From an uncultured Prevotellaceae bacterium (GTDB lineage: Bacteria > Bacteroidota > Bacteroidia > Bacteroidales > Bacteroidaceae), in assembly GCA_946644025.1 (NCBI GenBank), contig CAMPCG010000024.1:1-18204 (forward strand): DNA of 18,204 nucleotides, read 5' to 3'. This document shows positions 1-6,622 of this stretch, piece after piece. The notes below the pieces were generated by a model. It ran no database searches and was not told where the DNA came from. It saw only the letters and a program-made list of their open reading frames with translations. Numbering within the stretch: the first letter of the stretch is position 1; each line of letters begins with the position of its first letter. A program made the translations under genes and the position numbers.

Positions 1-387
1 TGCAGCAACGTGCAGGTGTGTACCGCCGTGATGCAGTATGGCTACCGCATCATCGACGACCTCGTGCTGGGACTGCAGCGCTACATGGCCAAGAGCGGCA
101 TACAGCGGGTGAGCGACCTCGTGGGGTCGCAGCTCGGCTCCTTCACCACGCCGACGAACCTCGACCGCTCGACGGTGGTCTATCCAATCATTGACCGTGA
201 GGTCTGCGTCGGCTGCGGGCGCTGCGAGGTGTCGTGCGCCGACGGAGGACATCAGGCCATCATCTTCGACCGCGAGACGCGCCAGCCGCGCATCGTGGGT
301 ACGAAGTGCGTGGGCTGCCACCTGTGCCGCCTCGTCTGCCCGTCGGGAGCTATCCGCCTGAGCAAGCGGGTAGCGAAGAAGGAGTGA
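1..387 (+). CDS. preA: PreA-type dihydropyrimidine dehydrogenase subunit, C-terminal fragment
   Basis: The reading frame is open from base 1, so the gene begins outside the window and only the last 128 residues are visible. The family reduces uracil and thymine to their dihydro forms with NAD(P)H, as a PreA-PreT pair in the cytoplasm. The first residues (SNVQVCTAVMQYG, then IIDDLVLGL) match the end of the FMN-binding barrel of PreA. The tail is a ferredoxin domain with two 4Fe-4S motifs, CVGCGRCEVSC at about residues 67-77 and CVGCHLCRLVCP at about 102-113. No PreT partner is visible. The gene converges with rubredoxin and is followed by a G/C-rich inverted repeat. Recognition of the family is firm; whether the enzyme works on pyrimidines here is inferred from homology. 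An internal GTG at base 10 is not the real start. Confidence 0.88.
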   Translation, partial: CSNVQVCTAVMQYGYRIIDDLVLGLQRYMAKSGIQRVSDLVGSQLGSFTTPTNLDRSTVVYPIIDREVCVGCGRCEVSCADGGHQAIIFDRETRQPRIVGTKCVGCHLCRLVCPSGAIRLSKRVAKKE

Positions 388-399
388 AGCCCCTGACCA

Positions 400-467
400 A
401 GCCCCCCTGTCCCCCCTAAAGGGGAGATTCCGACGGGAAACAGTTCCCCTTTGGGGGACAGGGGGCT
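400..467. repeat. G/C-rich inverted-repeat intergenic element
   Basis: The arms AGCCCCCCTGTCCCCC (400-415) and GGGGGACAGGGGGCT (453-467) are complementary except for one extra C. Inside them a second pair (TAAAGGGGA and TCCCCTTT) extends the hairpin around a loop near 430-443. It lies between the convergent preA and rubredoxin genes. It resembles in design, but not in exact sequence, the element at 7634-7719: both start with AGCCCC and end with GGGGGCT. It could act as a terminator or mRNA-stabilising structure for preA, but there is no T-run after it. Confidence 0.7.
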
Positions 468-479
468 CGCCTTGAAATG

Positions 480-516
480 AAAAAGAGCCGTCCAAACGCT
501 GGGTTTGGGCGGCTCG
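480..516 (-). terminator. Intrinsic terminator of the rubredoxin transcript
   Basis: On the minus strand a 13-bp stem (arms at 504-516 and 486-498, one G-T pair) with a five-base loop is followed at once by five T residues (481-485). This is the standard hairpin plus U-run layout. It lies about 33 bases after the rubredoxin stop codon and would end transcription of the DUF4254-GT9-rubredoxin group. Confidence 0.85.
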
Positions 517-548
517 AATTGTGAAGGCTCAAAAAGGGCGGTTTCGGT

Positions 549-707
549 TCAGTTGGCCGAGAACTCATCCTTTCCTACACCGCAGATGGGGCATACCCAG
601 TCTTCGGGAAGGTCTTCAAAGGCGGTTCCGGGAGCGATGCCGTTGTCGGGATCGCCGGCGGCGGGGTCGTAGACGTAGCCGCAAACATCACATACGTAGG
701 TCTTCAT
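549..707 (-). CDS. Rubredoxin
   Basis: A 52-residue protein starting [20 protein letters not shown] and ending with [10 protein letters not shown]. Rubredoxins are small cytoplasmic one-electron carriers with a single iron held by four cysteines. All four ligands are present in two loops: C6-x2-C9-G-Y and C39-P-x-C42-G. The conserved aromatic residues (Y4, Y11, Y13, W38) and the length (usually 50-55) fit the family. The ATG at 707-705 is the natural start because it gives the canonical N-terminus. It follows the GT9 gene by 52 bases on the same strand and ends in a good terminator, so it may be the last gene of that transcript. In anaerobes rubredoxin often serves oxygen or peroxide reduction (for example with rubrerythrin), but no partner is seen here. 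Confidence 0.95.
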   Translation of the reverse strand: MKTYVCDVCGYVYDPAAGDPDNGIAPGTAFEDLPEDWVCPICGVGKDEFSAN

Positions 708-741
708 AGTCGTTTGTTGTTTTTAAGGGGTTTGTAAGTTT

Positions 742-768
742 CTATAGTCTCTATAGTCTCTATAGTTT
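742..768. repeat. CTATAG tandem repeat, period 9, at the GT9 stop codon
   Basis: Three copies of CTATAG begin at 742, 751 and 760, separated by three-base spacers (TCT, TCT). CTATAG is its own reverse complement, so the array reads the same on both strands. The TAG stop codon of the minus-strand glycosyltransferase (760-762) is the one inside the first unit on that strand. A five-unit array of the same type is at 3572-3613. Confidence 0.9.
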
Positions 769-1818
769 TTGATTAATCACAGCGGTGGCGCGGTCGGCTA
801 TGGCCTCGGGGCTGATGCCGGTGAGGCAGTGGTAGTCGCCAAAGCGGCAAACCTTCTGCCCGAAGATGCTGCACGGACGGCAGTCGAGGTCGAGCATGAC
901 GGCGTTGTCGAGGCTCTGGCCCCAGCCCATGAAGCCGGCAAGGGGGTCGGTGGCCCCCCATACGGAGACGACGGGAGTGGCCGTGAGCGAGGCCAGGTGC
1001 ATGTTGGCCGAGTCCATGGAAATCATCACTTCGAGGTGGCTCATGAGGATGAGCTCCTGGTGGAGGCTCTCTAGGTGGCGGCCCACGTTGAGACACTGTG
1101 GCAGCTGCTCCTCCCACTGAGCAAAGACCTCCTCCTCGTCCTTGCCGCGGCCGAAGAGGAAGAAGCGTGCCTTGGGGTAGCGGTCGGCCAGGAGGCGAAT
1201 CACCTCCAGCATCTTCTCCTTCGGGTAAATCTTGCCCTGGTGGGCGGCAAAGGGGGCGATGCCTATCCACTGCTCCCACGAGCGCTTGGGCCCCACGGCT
1301 TTGGGCAGCATGTTGAGGTTGCCGCCCTCAGGGGGGAAGATGGAGGTGAAGTCTGACTGCTCGACGGGAAAGCCCAGGCGGCGGAACACTTCGAAATAGT
1401 TCTCGAACGACGTGGGCAGCTGGCGGCGCACCTTGCCTTTCTGGGCCACGAGGCGACGGCGTATCTTGCGATGCTTGTCGATGTGGTTCACCTTGAAGCG
1501 GCCCAGGTTGAAGCGCAGCCGTAGGTAGTCGGAGCGCAACACGGAGTGAAGGTCGGCCACGTGGGTGAACTGCTTGGCCACGAGTCTGCGGTAGAGGGCG
1601 TTAAGACCGCGAAAGCCGCGATACTCGCCCTTGATGTCGGCCACCATGAAGTTCACGTTGGGTGCCAGGTCCTCGAACAGTGGGCGCGCATAGCTGCGGC
1701 TGAGCACGGTGATGCGCACGTCGGGGTAGCGGCGCGCAACGGAATAGACCACGGGAACGGTCATGGCCACATCGCCGAGCGACGAGAAACGGATGACGAG
1801 AATGTGCTGGTGTTTCAT
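760..1818 (-). CDS. Glycosyltransferase family 9 (heptosyltransferase-like)
   Basis: A 352-residue protein of the ADP-heptose:LPS heptosyltransferase superfamily (GT9), which adds sugars to the lipid A core at the inner membrane. The N-terminus ILVIRFSSLGDVAMTVPVV holds the family G-D-hydrophobic loop at about residues 15-16. The C-terminal half has the nucleotide-sugar binding signature MDSANMHLASL (about 267-277) followed by VSVWGATDP. Near the end a cysteine-rich stretch (CRPCS, then GDYHCL) is typical of the Bacteroidetes members. The length is normal. It follows the DUF4254 gene by 51 bases, a pairing common in Bacteroidetes, which suggests a joint role in envelope polysaccharide or LPS core assembly. 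The acceptor and donor sugars cannot be told from sequence. Its stop codon lies in a CTATAG repeat, and a copy of the dispersed repeat lies just before its start. Confidence 0.93.
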   Translation of the reverse strand: MKHQHILVIRFSSLGDVAMTVPVVYSVARRYPDVRITVLSRSYARPLFEDLAPNVNFMVADIKGEYRGFRGLNALYRRLVAKQFTHVADLHSVLRSDYLRLRFNLGRFKVNHIDKHRKIRRRLVAQKGKVRRQLPTSFENYFEVFRRLGFPVEQSDFTSIFPPEGGNLNMLPKAVGPKRSWEQWIGIAPFAAHQGKIYPKEKMLEVIRLLADRYPKARFFLFGRGKDEEEVFAQWEEQLPQCLNVGRHLESLHQELILMSHLEVMISMDSANMHLASLTATPVVSVWGATDPLAGFMGWGQSLDNAVMLDLDCRPCSIFGQKVCRFGDYHCLTGISPEAIADRATAVINQKL

Positions 1819-1833
1819 GGACTATCGGGGCAT

Positions 1834-1863
1834 CCCCTCGGCTGACGCCTCGGGAAATGGTGG
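1834..1863. repeat. Dispersed repeat copy in the DUF4254-GT9 spacer
   Basis: The plus strand carries CCCTCGGCTGACGCCTCGGG (1835-1854) followed by AAATGGTGG. This matches the unit at 11255-11282 inside the calcium ATPase gene (one substitution and one extra A). In reverse complement it matches the units at 11355-11462 and 18149-18177. It fills most of the 51-base spacer between two co-directional genes. Confidence 0.88.
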
Positions 1864-1869
1864 TGGGGA

Positions 1870-2475
1870 CTAAGATTTCTTGTAGAGCACAGGGTTGGTC
1901 GACGGGTCGTTGTACATCTTCATCTGTCGGTAGACTTTCATCACCTTTCGCCCCTGCTGGTAGTCGTCGAGCAGCTGGTCGATGGCCGTGGAGAGGTCGC
2001 GCTGCTGCTCCAGCAGCACGTCGAGCTTCATCTGGCAGCGTGACTTGTGGTCGTCGGTGGCATCGGTGCGTGCGACCTGCTCGCGCATGTGGTAAATCTT
2101 CAGCGCCAGGATGGACAGCCGGTCTACGGCCCACGCCGGGCTCTCGGTGTTCAGCCGGGCGTCGGGTAGGGGAGTGACGTCGCTGTACTGCTGGCGGAAG
2201 TAGCTGTCTATCTCCTCCACCAGGTCGGTGCGGTCCTGGTTCGAGCGGTCAATGCGGCGCTTAAGGGCCAGGGCGTCGGTGGGGTCGATGTGCGGGTCGC
2301 GGATGATGTCCTCGTAGTGCCACTGCACGGTGTCTATCCAGCACTTCATGTAAAGGCTGTACTCCACGGAGTCGCGCTCGTAGGGATTGCGCATGGGCGT
2401 GTCCACATTGTCGGTGAGGTGATAGTCGTTGATGGCCTGGTTAAAGATGTGGTTGGCCAGTTCTGTGAATGTCAT
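1870..2475 (-). CDS. DUF4254 domain protein
   Basis: A 201-residue, probably cytoplasmic, largely helical protein starting MTFTELANHIFNQAINDYH. It has the features I associate with the Bacteroidetes family DUF4254: an early hydrophobic helix, a YMKCWIDTVQWHYEDIIRDP-type central segment and the WAVDRLSILALKIYHM helix, followed by a charged coiled-coil-like region (about 130-185). No catalytic motif is apparent and the function is unknown. The frame stays open 27 codons upstream, but those codons overlap the promoter -7 box, so the ATG at 2475 is preferred. It is the first gene of the group with GT9 51 bases downstream, which points to an envelope glycan role by association only. Confidence 0.85.
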   Translation of the reverse strand: MTFTELANHIFNQAINDYHLTDNVDTPMRNPYERDSVEYSLYMKCWIDTVQWHYEDIIRDPHIDPTDALALKRRIDRSNQDRTDLVEEIDSYFRQQYSDVTPLPDARLNTESPAWAVDRLSILALKIYHMREQVARTDATDDHKSRCQMKLDVLLEQQRDLSTAIDQLLDDYQQGRKVMKVYRQMKMYNDPSTNPVLYKKS

Positions 2476-2478
2476 TGC

Positions 2479-2502
2479 TATTTTCGATTTACGGATTTTC
2501 GA
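2479..2502 (-). repeat. A/T-rich heptad-like leader repeat before the DUF4254 start
   Basis: Read on the minus strand, the 24 bases ending four nucleotides before the ATG consist of units of the type TCGAAAA and TCCGTAAA. They agree at 21 of 24 positions with the 24 bases directly before gyrB (6529-6552), although the two genes are unrelated. This is likely untranslated leader. Confidence 0.75.
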
Positions 2503-2525
2503 TTCGGTGCTGCTGTTTACGTATG

Positions 2526-2556
2526 CAAAAGTATACATTCTTTCCCATATAGCCAA
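2526..2556 (-). promoter_or_regulatory. Bacteroidetes-type promoter for DUF4254-GT9
   Basis: On the minus strand the -7 box TACTTTTG lies at 2533-2526, with a TTG -33 core at 2556-2554 and a 20-base spacer. Transcription would begin near 2520, leaving a leader of roughly 45 bases that includes the heptad-like repeat. Confidence 0.72.
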
Positions 2557-2608
2557 CGTTTTTCTGCTTTTTTAAGTATTTGCGTGCCGCTTTTCAATTA
2601 TTTTGATG

Positions 2609-2616
2609 TACCTTTG
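2609..2616 (+). promoter_or_regulatory. Promoter -7 box for the aldo/keto reductase gene
   Basis: TACCTTTG fits the Bacteroidetes -7 consensus TAnnTTTG exactly and is 19 bases before the ATG at 2636. No good TTTG is found at the expected -33 distance, so the promoter may be weak or helped by an activator. It is divergent from the DUF4254 promoter, with about 50 bases between the two -33 regions. Confidence 0.6.
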
Positions 2617-2635
2617 CACGCGATAATTCTTGACT

Positions 2636-3577
2636 ATGATGTACAAAGCAGCAGACGACCGCTACGACAGCGGCATGAAGTACAACCGGTGTGGGAAGAG
2701 CGGCGTGCTCCTTCCGCGTGTGAGCTTGGGATTCTGGCACAACTTCGGCAGCGTGGACAGCTATGAGCGCAGCCGCGAGATTACCCACTACGCCTTCGAC
2801 CACGGCGTCACCCATTTCGACCTGGCCAACAACTACGGCCCTGTCTACGGCTCGGCCGAGGAGACGATGGGTCGGCTCATGGACGACTCCTTCCGCCCCT
2901 ACCGCGACGAGCTCTTCATCGCCACGAAGGCGGGCTACGACATGTGGCCCGGCCCCTACGGCAACTGGGGGTCGCGTAAGTATCTCATGGCCAGCCTTGA
3001 CCAGAGCCTGAGACGTATGCACCTGGACTACGTGGACCTGTTCTACAGCCACCGCTACGACCCCGAGACGCCGCTGGAGGAGACGCTCCAGGCGCTTGTC
3101 GACGTGGTGCGTCAGGGCAAGGCACTCTATGTGGGCATCTCCCGCTGGCCCCTGGAGGCCACCCGCACGGCCTACGACTACCTGAAGCAGCGCGACGTGC
3201 CGCTGCTCATCTATCAGGGTCGCCTCAACATGCTCGACCGTGAGCCACAGGAGCAGGGCATCATGGACTTCTGTGCCGACAACGGCGTGGGCTTTATCTC
3301 GTTCTCGCCCCTGGCCCAGGGACTGCTCACCGACCGTTACCTCAACGGCATTCCCGAAGACTCGCGCATGGCTCAGGGCAAGTTCCTGAAGAAGGAAGTG
3401 CTCACCGACGAGCTGCTTGGCCGCATACGCCTCTACAACCAGCAGGCCGCCGACCGCGGCGAGACGCTGGCCGAGCACGCCCTGCGCTGGATTCTGGAGC
3501 AGCGCGGCGTCACCTCGGTCCTTGTGGGGGCCAGCAGCACTGGCCAGCTGGAGAAGAATTTGAAGTGTGTCCTATAG
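2636..3577 (+). CDS. Aldo/keto reductase, shortened C-terminus
   Basis: A 313-residue NADPH-dependent aldo/keto reductase, closest in pattern to the YghZ (L-glyceraldehyde 3-phosphate reductase) branch. The catalytic tetrad is visible: D62 and Y67 in FDLANNYG, K98 in ATKAGY and H139 in FYSHRY. The late NADPH-binding segment SVLVGASS is present. The start is taken at ATG 2636; ATG 2639 is equally possible, and the upstream TTG at 2630 is less likely. The protein stops at LEKNLKCVL, where relatives usually continue for some 20-35 residues with a helix after a segment like NLxAL. The TAG stop lies in the first unit of a CTATAG repeat array, so the end was probably replaced by the repeat. The active site is complete, so the enzyme may still work. 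The physiological substrate is unknown. Confidence 0.9.
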   Translation: MMYKAADDRYDSGMKYNRCGKSGVLLPRVSLGFWHNFGSVDSYERSREITHYAFDHGVTHFDLANNYGPVYGSAEETMGRLMDDSFRPYRDELFIATKAGYDMWPGPYGNWGSRKYLMASLDQSLRRMHLDYVDLFYSHRYDPETPLEETLQALVDVVRQGKALYVGISRWPLEATRTAYDYLKQRDVPLLIYQGRLNMLDREPQEQGIMDFCADNGVGFISFSPLAQGLLTDRYLNGIPEDSRMAQGKFLKKEVLTDELLGRIRLYNQQAADRGETLAEHALRWILEQRGVTSVLVGASSTGQLEKNLKCVL

Positions 3578-3613
3578 AAGCTATAGTTGCTATAGAGACT
3601 ATGGCGACTATAG
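3572..3613. repeat. CTATAG tandem repeat, period 9, five units
   Basis: Units begin at 3572, 3581, 3590, 3599 and 3608 with exact 9-base spacing; the fourth is CTATGG. The spacers are AAG, TTG, AGA and CGA. The first unit supplies the TAG stop codon of the aldo/keto reductase (3575-3577), and the array fills the spacer before the pyridoxal kinase gene. It is the same design as 742-768. Confidence 0.92.
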
Positions 3614-3628
3614 CGTAAAGCTGAAAGA

Positions 3629-4453
3629 ATGAAGCAGATTCTCCTTGTGAACGACATTGCCGGCTATGGCAAGGTCGGTATGGCAGCCATGCTGCCCATC
3701 TTGTCGTATCTGGGCATTCCGGCGTTCTGCTTGCCCACGGCGCTGGTGTCTAACACGCTGAACTACGGCGAGTTCACCCAGCTCGACACCACCGAGTACA
3801 TGCGTCGCACACTGCCCATCTGGCAGCGCCTGGGTTTCCACTTCGACGCCATCTGTACGGGGCTGATGTTCAGCGAGGAGCAGGCGCGGCTGGTGGCCCG
3901 CTTCTGCCGTGAGCAGGCTCAGACGGGCTGCACCGTCTTCGTAGACCCTGTGATGGGCGACGACGGCAGCCTCTACAACGGCATCGGCCAGCGTCAGGTG
4001 GAGCTGATGCGCGAGATGGTGTCGGTGGCCCATCTCACTATCCCCAACTATACCGAGGCGTGCTATCTCACCGGCGTGCAGTACAAGCCGCAGGGCATCA
4101 GCCGCGAGGAGGCTTGCCTTCTGCTCGACCGTCTGACGGCCATCGGTGCGCGCTCGGCTATCATCACCAGCTGCATTGTTGAGGGCCGCCACCAGGTATG
4201 CGGCGTCTACGGTGCCCACGATGCCCAGCCGGTACACTTCTTCCTGGAGTATCAGATGATTCCCGGTCTGTTTCATGGCACGGGCGACATTTTCTCTGCC
4301 GTGCTCATCGCCCACCTGATGAAGGACGAGCCGCTGAAGCAGAGCACCCGTAAGGCTATGGACGTGGTGAGCGCGATGATTATGCGTAACCGCGACGTGA
4401 CAGACTATAACTGCGGAATCTTCATCGAGCGGTGCCTTGACCTTATAAGTTAG
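3629..4453 (+). CDS. pdxY: Pyridoxal/pyridoxamine kinase, PdxY-like
   Basis: A 274-residue kinase of the PfkB/ribokinase superfamily, PdxK/PdxY branch, which phosphorylates pyridoxal or pyridoxamine in vitamin B6 salvage. The N-terminus MKQILLVNDIAGYGKVGMAA carries the substrate-binding segment of this branch. FVDPVMGDDGSLY (about 109-121) is the family DPVMGD motif, and HGTGDIFSA (216-224) holds the GTGD anion hole with D220 as the likely catalytic base. The length is normal. It starts 51 bases after the aldo/keto reductase and shares its direction, so the two may be one transcript; a link through aldehyde or B6 chemistry is speculative. The stop codon TAG opens a heptamer array that forms the hairpin shared with gyrB. 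The choice between PdxY and a broader pyridoxamine kinase is uncertain, and the symbol reflects the branch only. Confidence 0.88.
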   Translation: MKQILLVNDIAGYGKVGMAAMLPILSYLGIPAFCLPTALVSNTLNYGEFTQLDTTEYMRRTLPIWQRLGFHFDAICTGLMFSEEQARLVARFCREQAQTGCTVFVDPVMGDDGSLYNGIGQRQVELMREMVSVAHLTIPNYTEACYLTGVQYKPQGISREEACLLLDRLTAIGARSAIITSCIVEGRHQVCGVYGAHDAQPVHFFLEYQMIPGLFHGTGDIFSAVLIAHLMKDEPLKQSTRKAMDVVSAMIMRNRDVTDYNCGIFIERCLDLIS

Positions 4454-4554
4454 GAGTTAAGAGTTAGGAGTTAGGAGTTATGTGACGTTCAACTCCTAAC
4501 TCCTAACTCTTAACTCCTAACTCCTAACTCCTAACTCCTAACTCTTAACTCCTA
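4450..4554. repeat. Convergent heptamer arrays (TAGGAGT) between pdxY and gyrB
   Basis: From the pdxY stop codon the plus strand reads four 7-base units in the order A-B-A-A (4451-4478), where A is TAGGAGT and B is TAAGAGT. From the gyrB stop codon the minus strand reads nine units, A-B-A-A-A-A-B-A-A (4554-4492). The two arrays point at each other across a 10-base spacer (4481-4490). Both begin exactly at the TAG stop codon and both have the variant B as second unit. Confidence 0.93.
4451..4520. terminator. Long hairpin between convergent pdxY and gyrB
   Basis: The pdxY-side array (4451-4480) is perfectly complementary to the bases from 4491 on, for about 29-30 pairs, around the 10-base loop TGTGACGTTC. 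On either strand the transcript would form a long stable stem right after the coding region. There is no T-run, so this may be a factor-assisted bidirectional terminator or a 3'-end protecting structure. Confidence 0.6.
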
Positions 4555-6528
4555 TGCGTCGATGTTGGCGTAGGTGGCGTTCTTCTCGATGAACTCTCGG
4601 CGCGGCTCCACGTCGTCGCCCATGAGCATGGAGAATATTTCGTCGGCCTCGGCGGCGTTCTCTATCGTCACCAGTTTCAGCAGTCGGTTCTCGGGGTTCA
4701 TGGTCGTCTCCCAGAGCTGTTCGGGGTTCATCTCTCCCAGACCTTTGTATCGCTGAGTGTGCACGGAGCGCTCGTCGCCCGACGCATATTTGTCGATGAA
4801 CATCTGCCGCTGCTGGTCGGTGTAGCAGTATTCCGAAACCTTCTTATACGTACATTTATATAATGGTGGGGTAGCGATGTAGAGGTGTCCCTCCTGTATC
4901 ACCTTTGGCATGAATCGGTAGAAGAGCGTCATGATGAGCGTGTCGATGTGGCTTCCATCGACATCGGCATCGGTCATGATGATAATCTTGTCGTAGCGCA
5001 GCTTGTCGACATTGGCTTCGCGGTCGCCCTCTCCGTCTACGCCGAAGCGCACGCCGATGGACTGGATGATGTTCATCACCGACTCGGCCTCGAACACCCT
5101 GTGCCATTGCACCTTCTCCACGTTCAGGATTTTTCCCCTCAGGGGCAGTATGGCCTGGAAGTGGCGGTCGCGTCCCTGCTTGGCCGAGCCTCCTGCCGAG
5201 TCACCCTCTACGAGGAATATCTCGCTGTTCTTCGGGTCCTTGTTCGAGCAGTCGGCCAGTTTTCCGGGCAGTCCTCCGCCGGTCATGGGGTTCTTGCGCT
5301 GTACGCTCTCGCGTGCCTTGCGGGCAGCGATGCGTGCCGTAGCTGCGAGCACCACCTTGTCGCAGATGAGCTTTGCCTCCTTGGGGTGCTCCTCCAGGTA
5401 GTTGGTGAGTGCCTCTCCCACGGCCTGGTTCACGGCTCCCGCCACCTCCGAGTTGCCCAGCTTCGTCTTCGTCTGTCCCTCGAACTGCGGCTCGGCCACC
5501 TTGATGGAGATGACGGCGGTGAGTCCCTCGCGGAAGTCCTCGCCCGCAATCTCTATCTTCGCCTTCTCTATCTGTTTCGATATCTGCGGGTCCTCGTCGG
5601 CATATTTCTTCAGCGTGCGTGTCAGTGCCATGCGGAATCCCTGCAGGTGAGTGCCGCCCTCGATGGTGTTGATGTTGTTCACGTAGGAGTGAATGTTCTC
5701 GGTGTAGTCCGTGTTGTACATCACGGCCACCTCTATGGGCGTGCCCTGCTTCTCGGTCTTGAGGTAGATGACGTCGTCGAAGAGGTGGGTGCGGTGGCGG
5801 TCGACGTATCTCACGAACTCCTTCAGTCCGTCCTTGGCGTGGAACACCTCTGGCTGCTTCAGGTTGCCCTCCTCGTCGGGGCGCTTGTCAGTGAGCGTGA
5901 TGGTGATGCCGGCGTTCAGGTAGGCCAGCTCGCGCATACGCTTGGCTATGATGTCGTACTTAAATTCCGTTGTGGTGAAGATGGTGGGGTCTGGCCAGAA
6001 CTGCTGCCGTGTGCCCGTCTTGTCGGTGTCGCCGACTATCTTTACGTCGTAGAGGGGCTTTCCCTTCTCATATTCCTGCTGGTAGATGTGTCCTCCGCGG
6101 AACACCTGCGACATCATGTGCGTGGAGAGTGCGTTGACGCAGCTCACACCCACACCGTGCAGTCCGCCCGAGACCTTGTAGGAACCCTTGTCAAACTTAC
6201 CTCCGGCGTGGAGCACGGTCATCACCACCTCCAGAGCGCTCTTGTGCATCTTCTCGTGCTCGTCCACGGGAATACCGCGGCCGTTGTCCTGCACGGTGAT
6301 GCTGCCGTCCTCGTTGATGGTCACCTCTATGTGGGTACAATATCCCGCCATGGCCTCGTCGATGGAGTTGTCCACCGTCTCGTTCACCAGGTGGTGAAGT
6401 CCTTTCTCACTAATGTCGCCAATGTACATGGCGGGGCGCTTGCGTACGGCCTCCAGGCCCTCGAGCACCTGAATGTTACTCGCGGAGTACTGCTGCTCCA
6501 CCTCTTGCTGTATCAGTTCGTCTTCCAT
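4552..6528 (-). CDS. gyrB: DNA gyrase subunit B
   Basis: A 658-residue ATPase subunit of DNA gyrase, which with GyrA introduces negative supercoils. The GHKL ATP-binding motifs are intact: NETVDNSIDEAMAG (about 49-62), DNGRGIP (81-87) and GGLHGVG (121-127). The Toprim domain has EGDSAGG (about 440) and the metal-binding DADVDG (about 517). The C-terminal signature QRYKGLGEMN is followed by the conserved tail. The length is like other Bacteroidetes GyrB, without the extra domain of the enterobacterial protein. MEDELIQQEV at 6528 is a sensible start, 64 bases downstream of a strong promoter -7 box. gyrA is not in the window. The stop codon is the first triplet of a heptamer array that faces pdxY. 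ParE is the main alternative; the Toprim neighbourhood and length favour GyrB. Confidence 0.96.
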   Translation of the reverse strand: MEDELIQQEVEQQYSASNIQVLEGLEAVRKRPAMYIGDISEKGLHHLVNETVDNSIDEAMAGYCTHIEVTINEDGSITVQDNGRGIPVDEHEKMHKSALEVVMTVLHAGGKFDKGSYKVSGGLHGVGVSCVNALSTHMMSQVFRGGHIYQQEYEKGKPLYDVKIVGDTDKTGTRQQFWPDPTIFTTTEFKYDIIAKRMRELAYLNAGITITLTDKRPDEEGNLKQPEVFHAKDGLKEFVRYVDRHRTHLFDDVIYLKTEKQGTPIEVAVMYNTDYTENIHSYVNNINTIEGGTHLQGFRMALTRTLKKYADEDPQISKQIEKAKIEIAGEDFREGLTAVISIKVAEPQFEGQTKTKLGNSEVAGAVNQAVGEALTNYLEEHPKEAKLICDKVVLAATARIAARKARESVQRKNPMTGGGLPGKLADCSNKDPKNSEIFLVEGDSAGGSAKQGRDRHFQAILPLRGKILNVEKVQWHRVFEAESVMNIIQSIGVRFGVDGEGDREANVDKLRYDKIIIMTDADVDGSHIDTLIMTLFYRFMPKVIQEGHLYIATPPLYKCTYKKVSEYCYTDQQRQMFIDKYASGDERSVHTQRYKGLGEMNPEQLWETTMNPENRLLKLVTIENAAEADEIFSMLMGDDVEPRREFIEKNATYANIDA

Positions 6529-6552
6529 TATTTACGATTTTCGGATTATCGA
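6529..6552 (-). repeat. A/T-rich heptad-like leader repeat before gyrB
   Basis: Directly before the gyrB ATG, with no spacer, the minus strand carries 24 bases of units like TCGATAA, TCCGAAAA and TCGTAAA. They agree at 21 of 24 positions with the leader of the DUF4254 gene (2479-2502). A further TCGTAAA unit lies just upstream. Confidence 0.75.
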
Positions 6553-6591
6553 TTTACGAGCTTTCTGTCGTCCATTTTTATTATTAGGGTG

Positions 6592-6622
6592 CAAAGGTAC
6601 AAAAAAATGTGCAACTGCCAAA
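6592..6622 (-). promoter_or_regulatory. gyrB: gyrB promoter
   Basis: On the minus strand TTTG (6622-6619), a 19-base spacer and TACCTTTG (6599-6592) match the Bacteroidetes housekeeping promoter consensus exactly. Transcription should start near 6587, giving a leader of about 60 bases. Confidence 0.85.

Noticed and set aside
10..387. Complete small ferredoxin starting at GTG 10
   Set aside because: The frame is open to base 1 and the upstream residues match the inner part of PreA, so it is a truncated longer gene.
2476..2556. Earlier start for the DUF4254 protein (27 extra residues)
   Set aside because: The extra codons coincide with the promoter and the leader repeat, so they would not be transcribed in full.
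4450..4554. Telomere-like repeats (TTAGGAG)
   Set aside because: The array is internal, short and placed between convergent genes. Resemblance to eukaryotic telomere repeats is only superficial.
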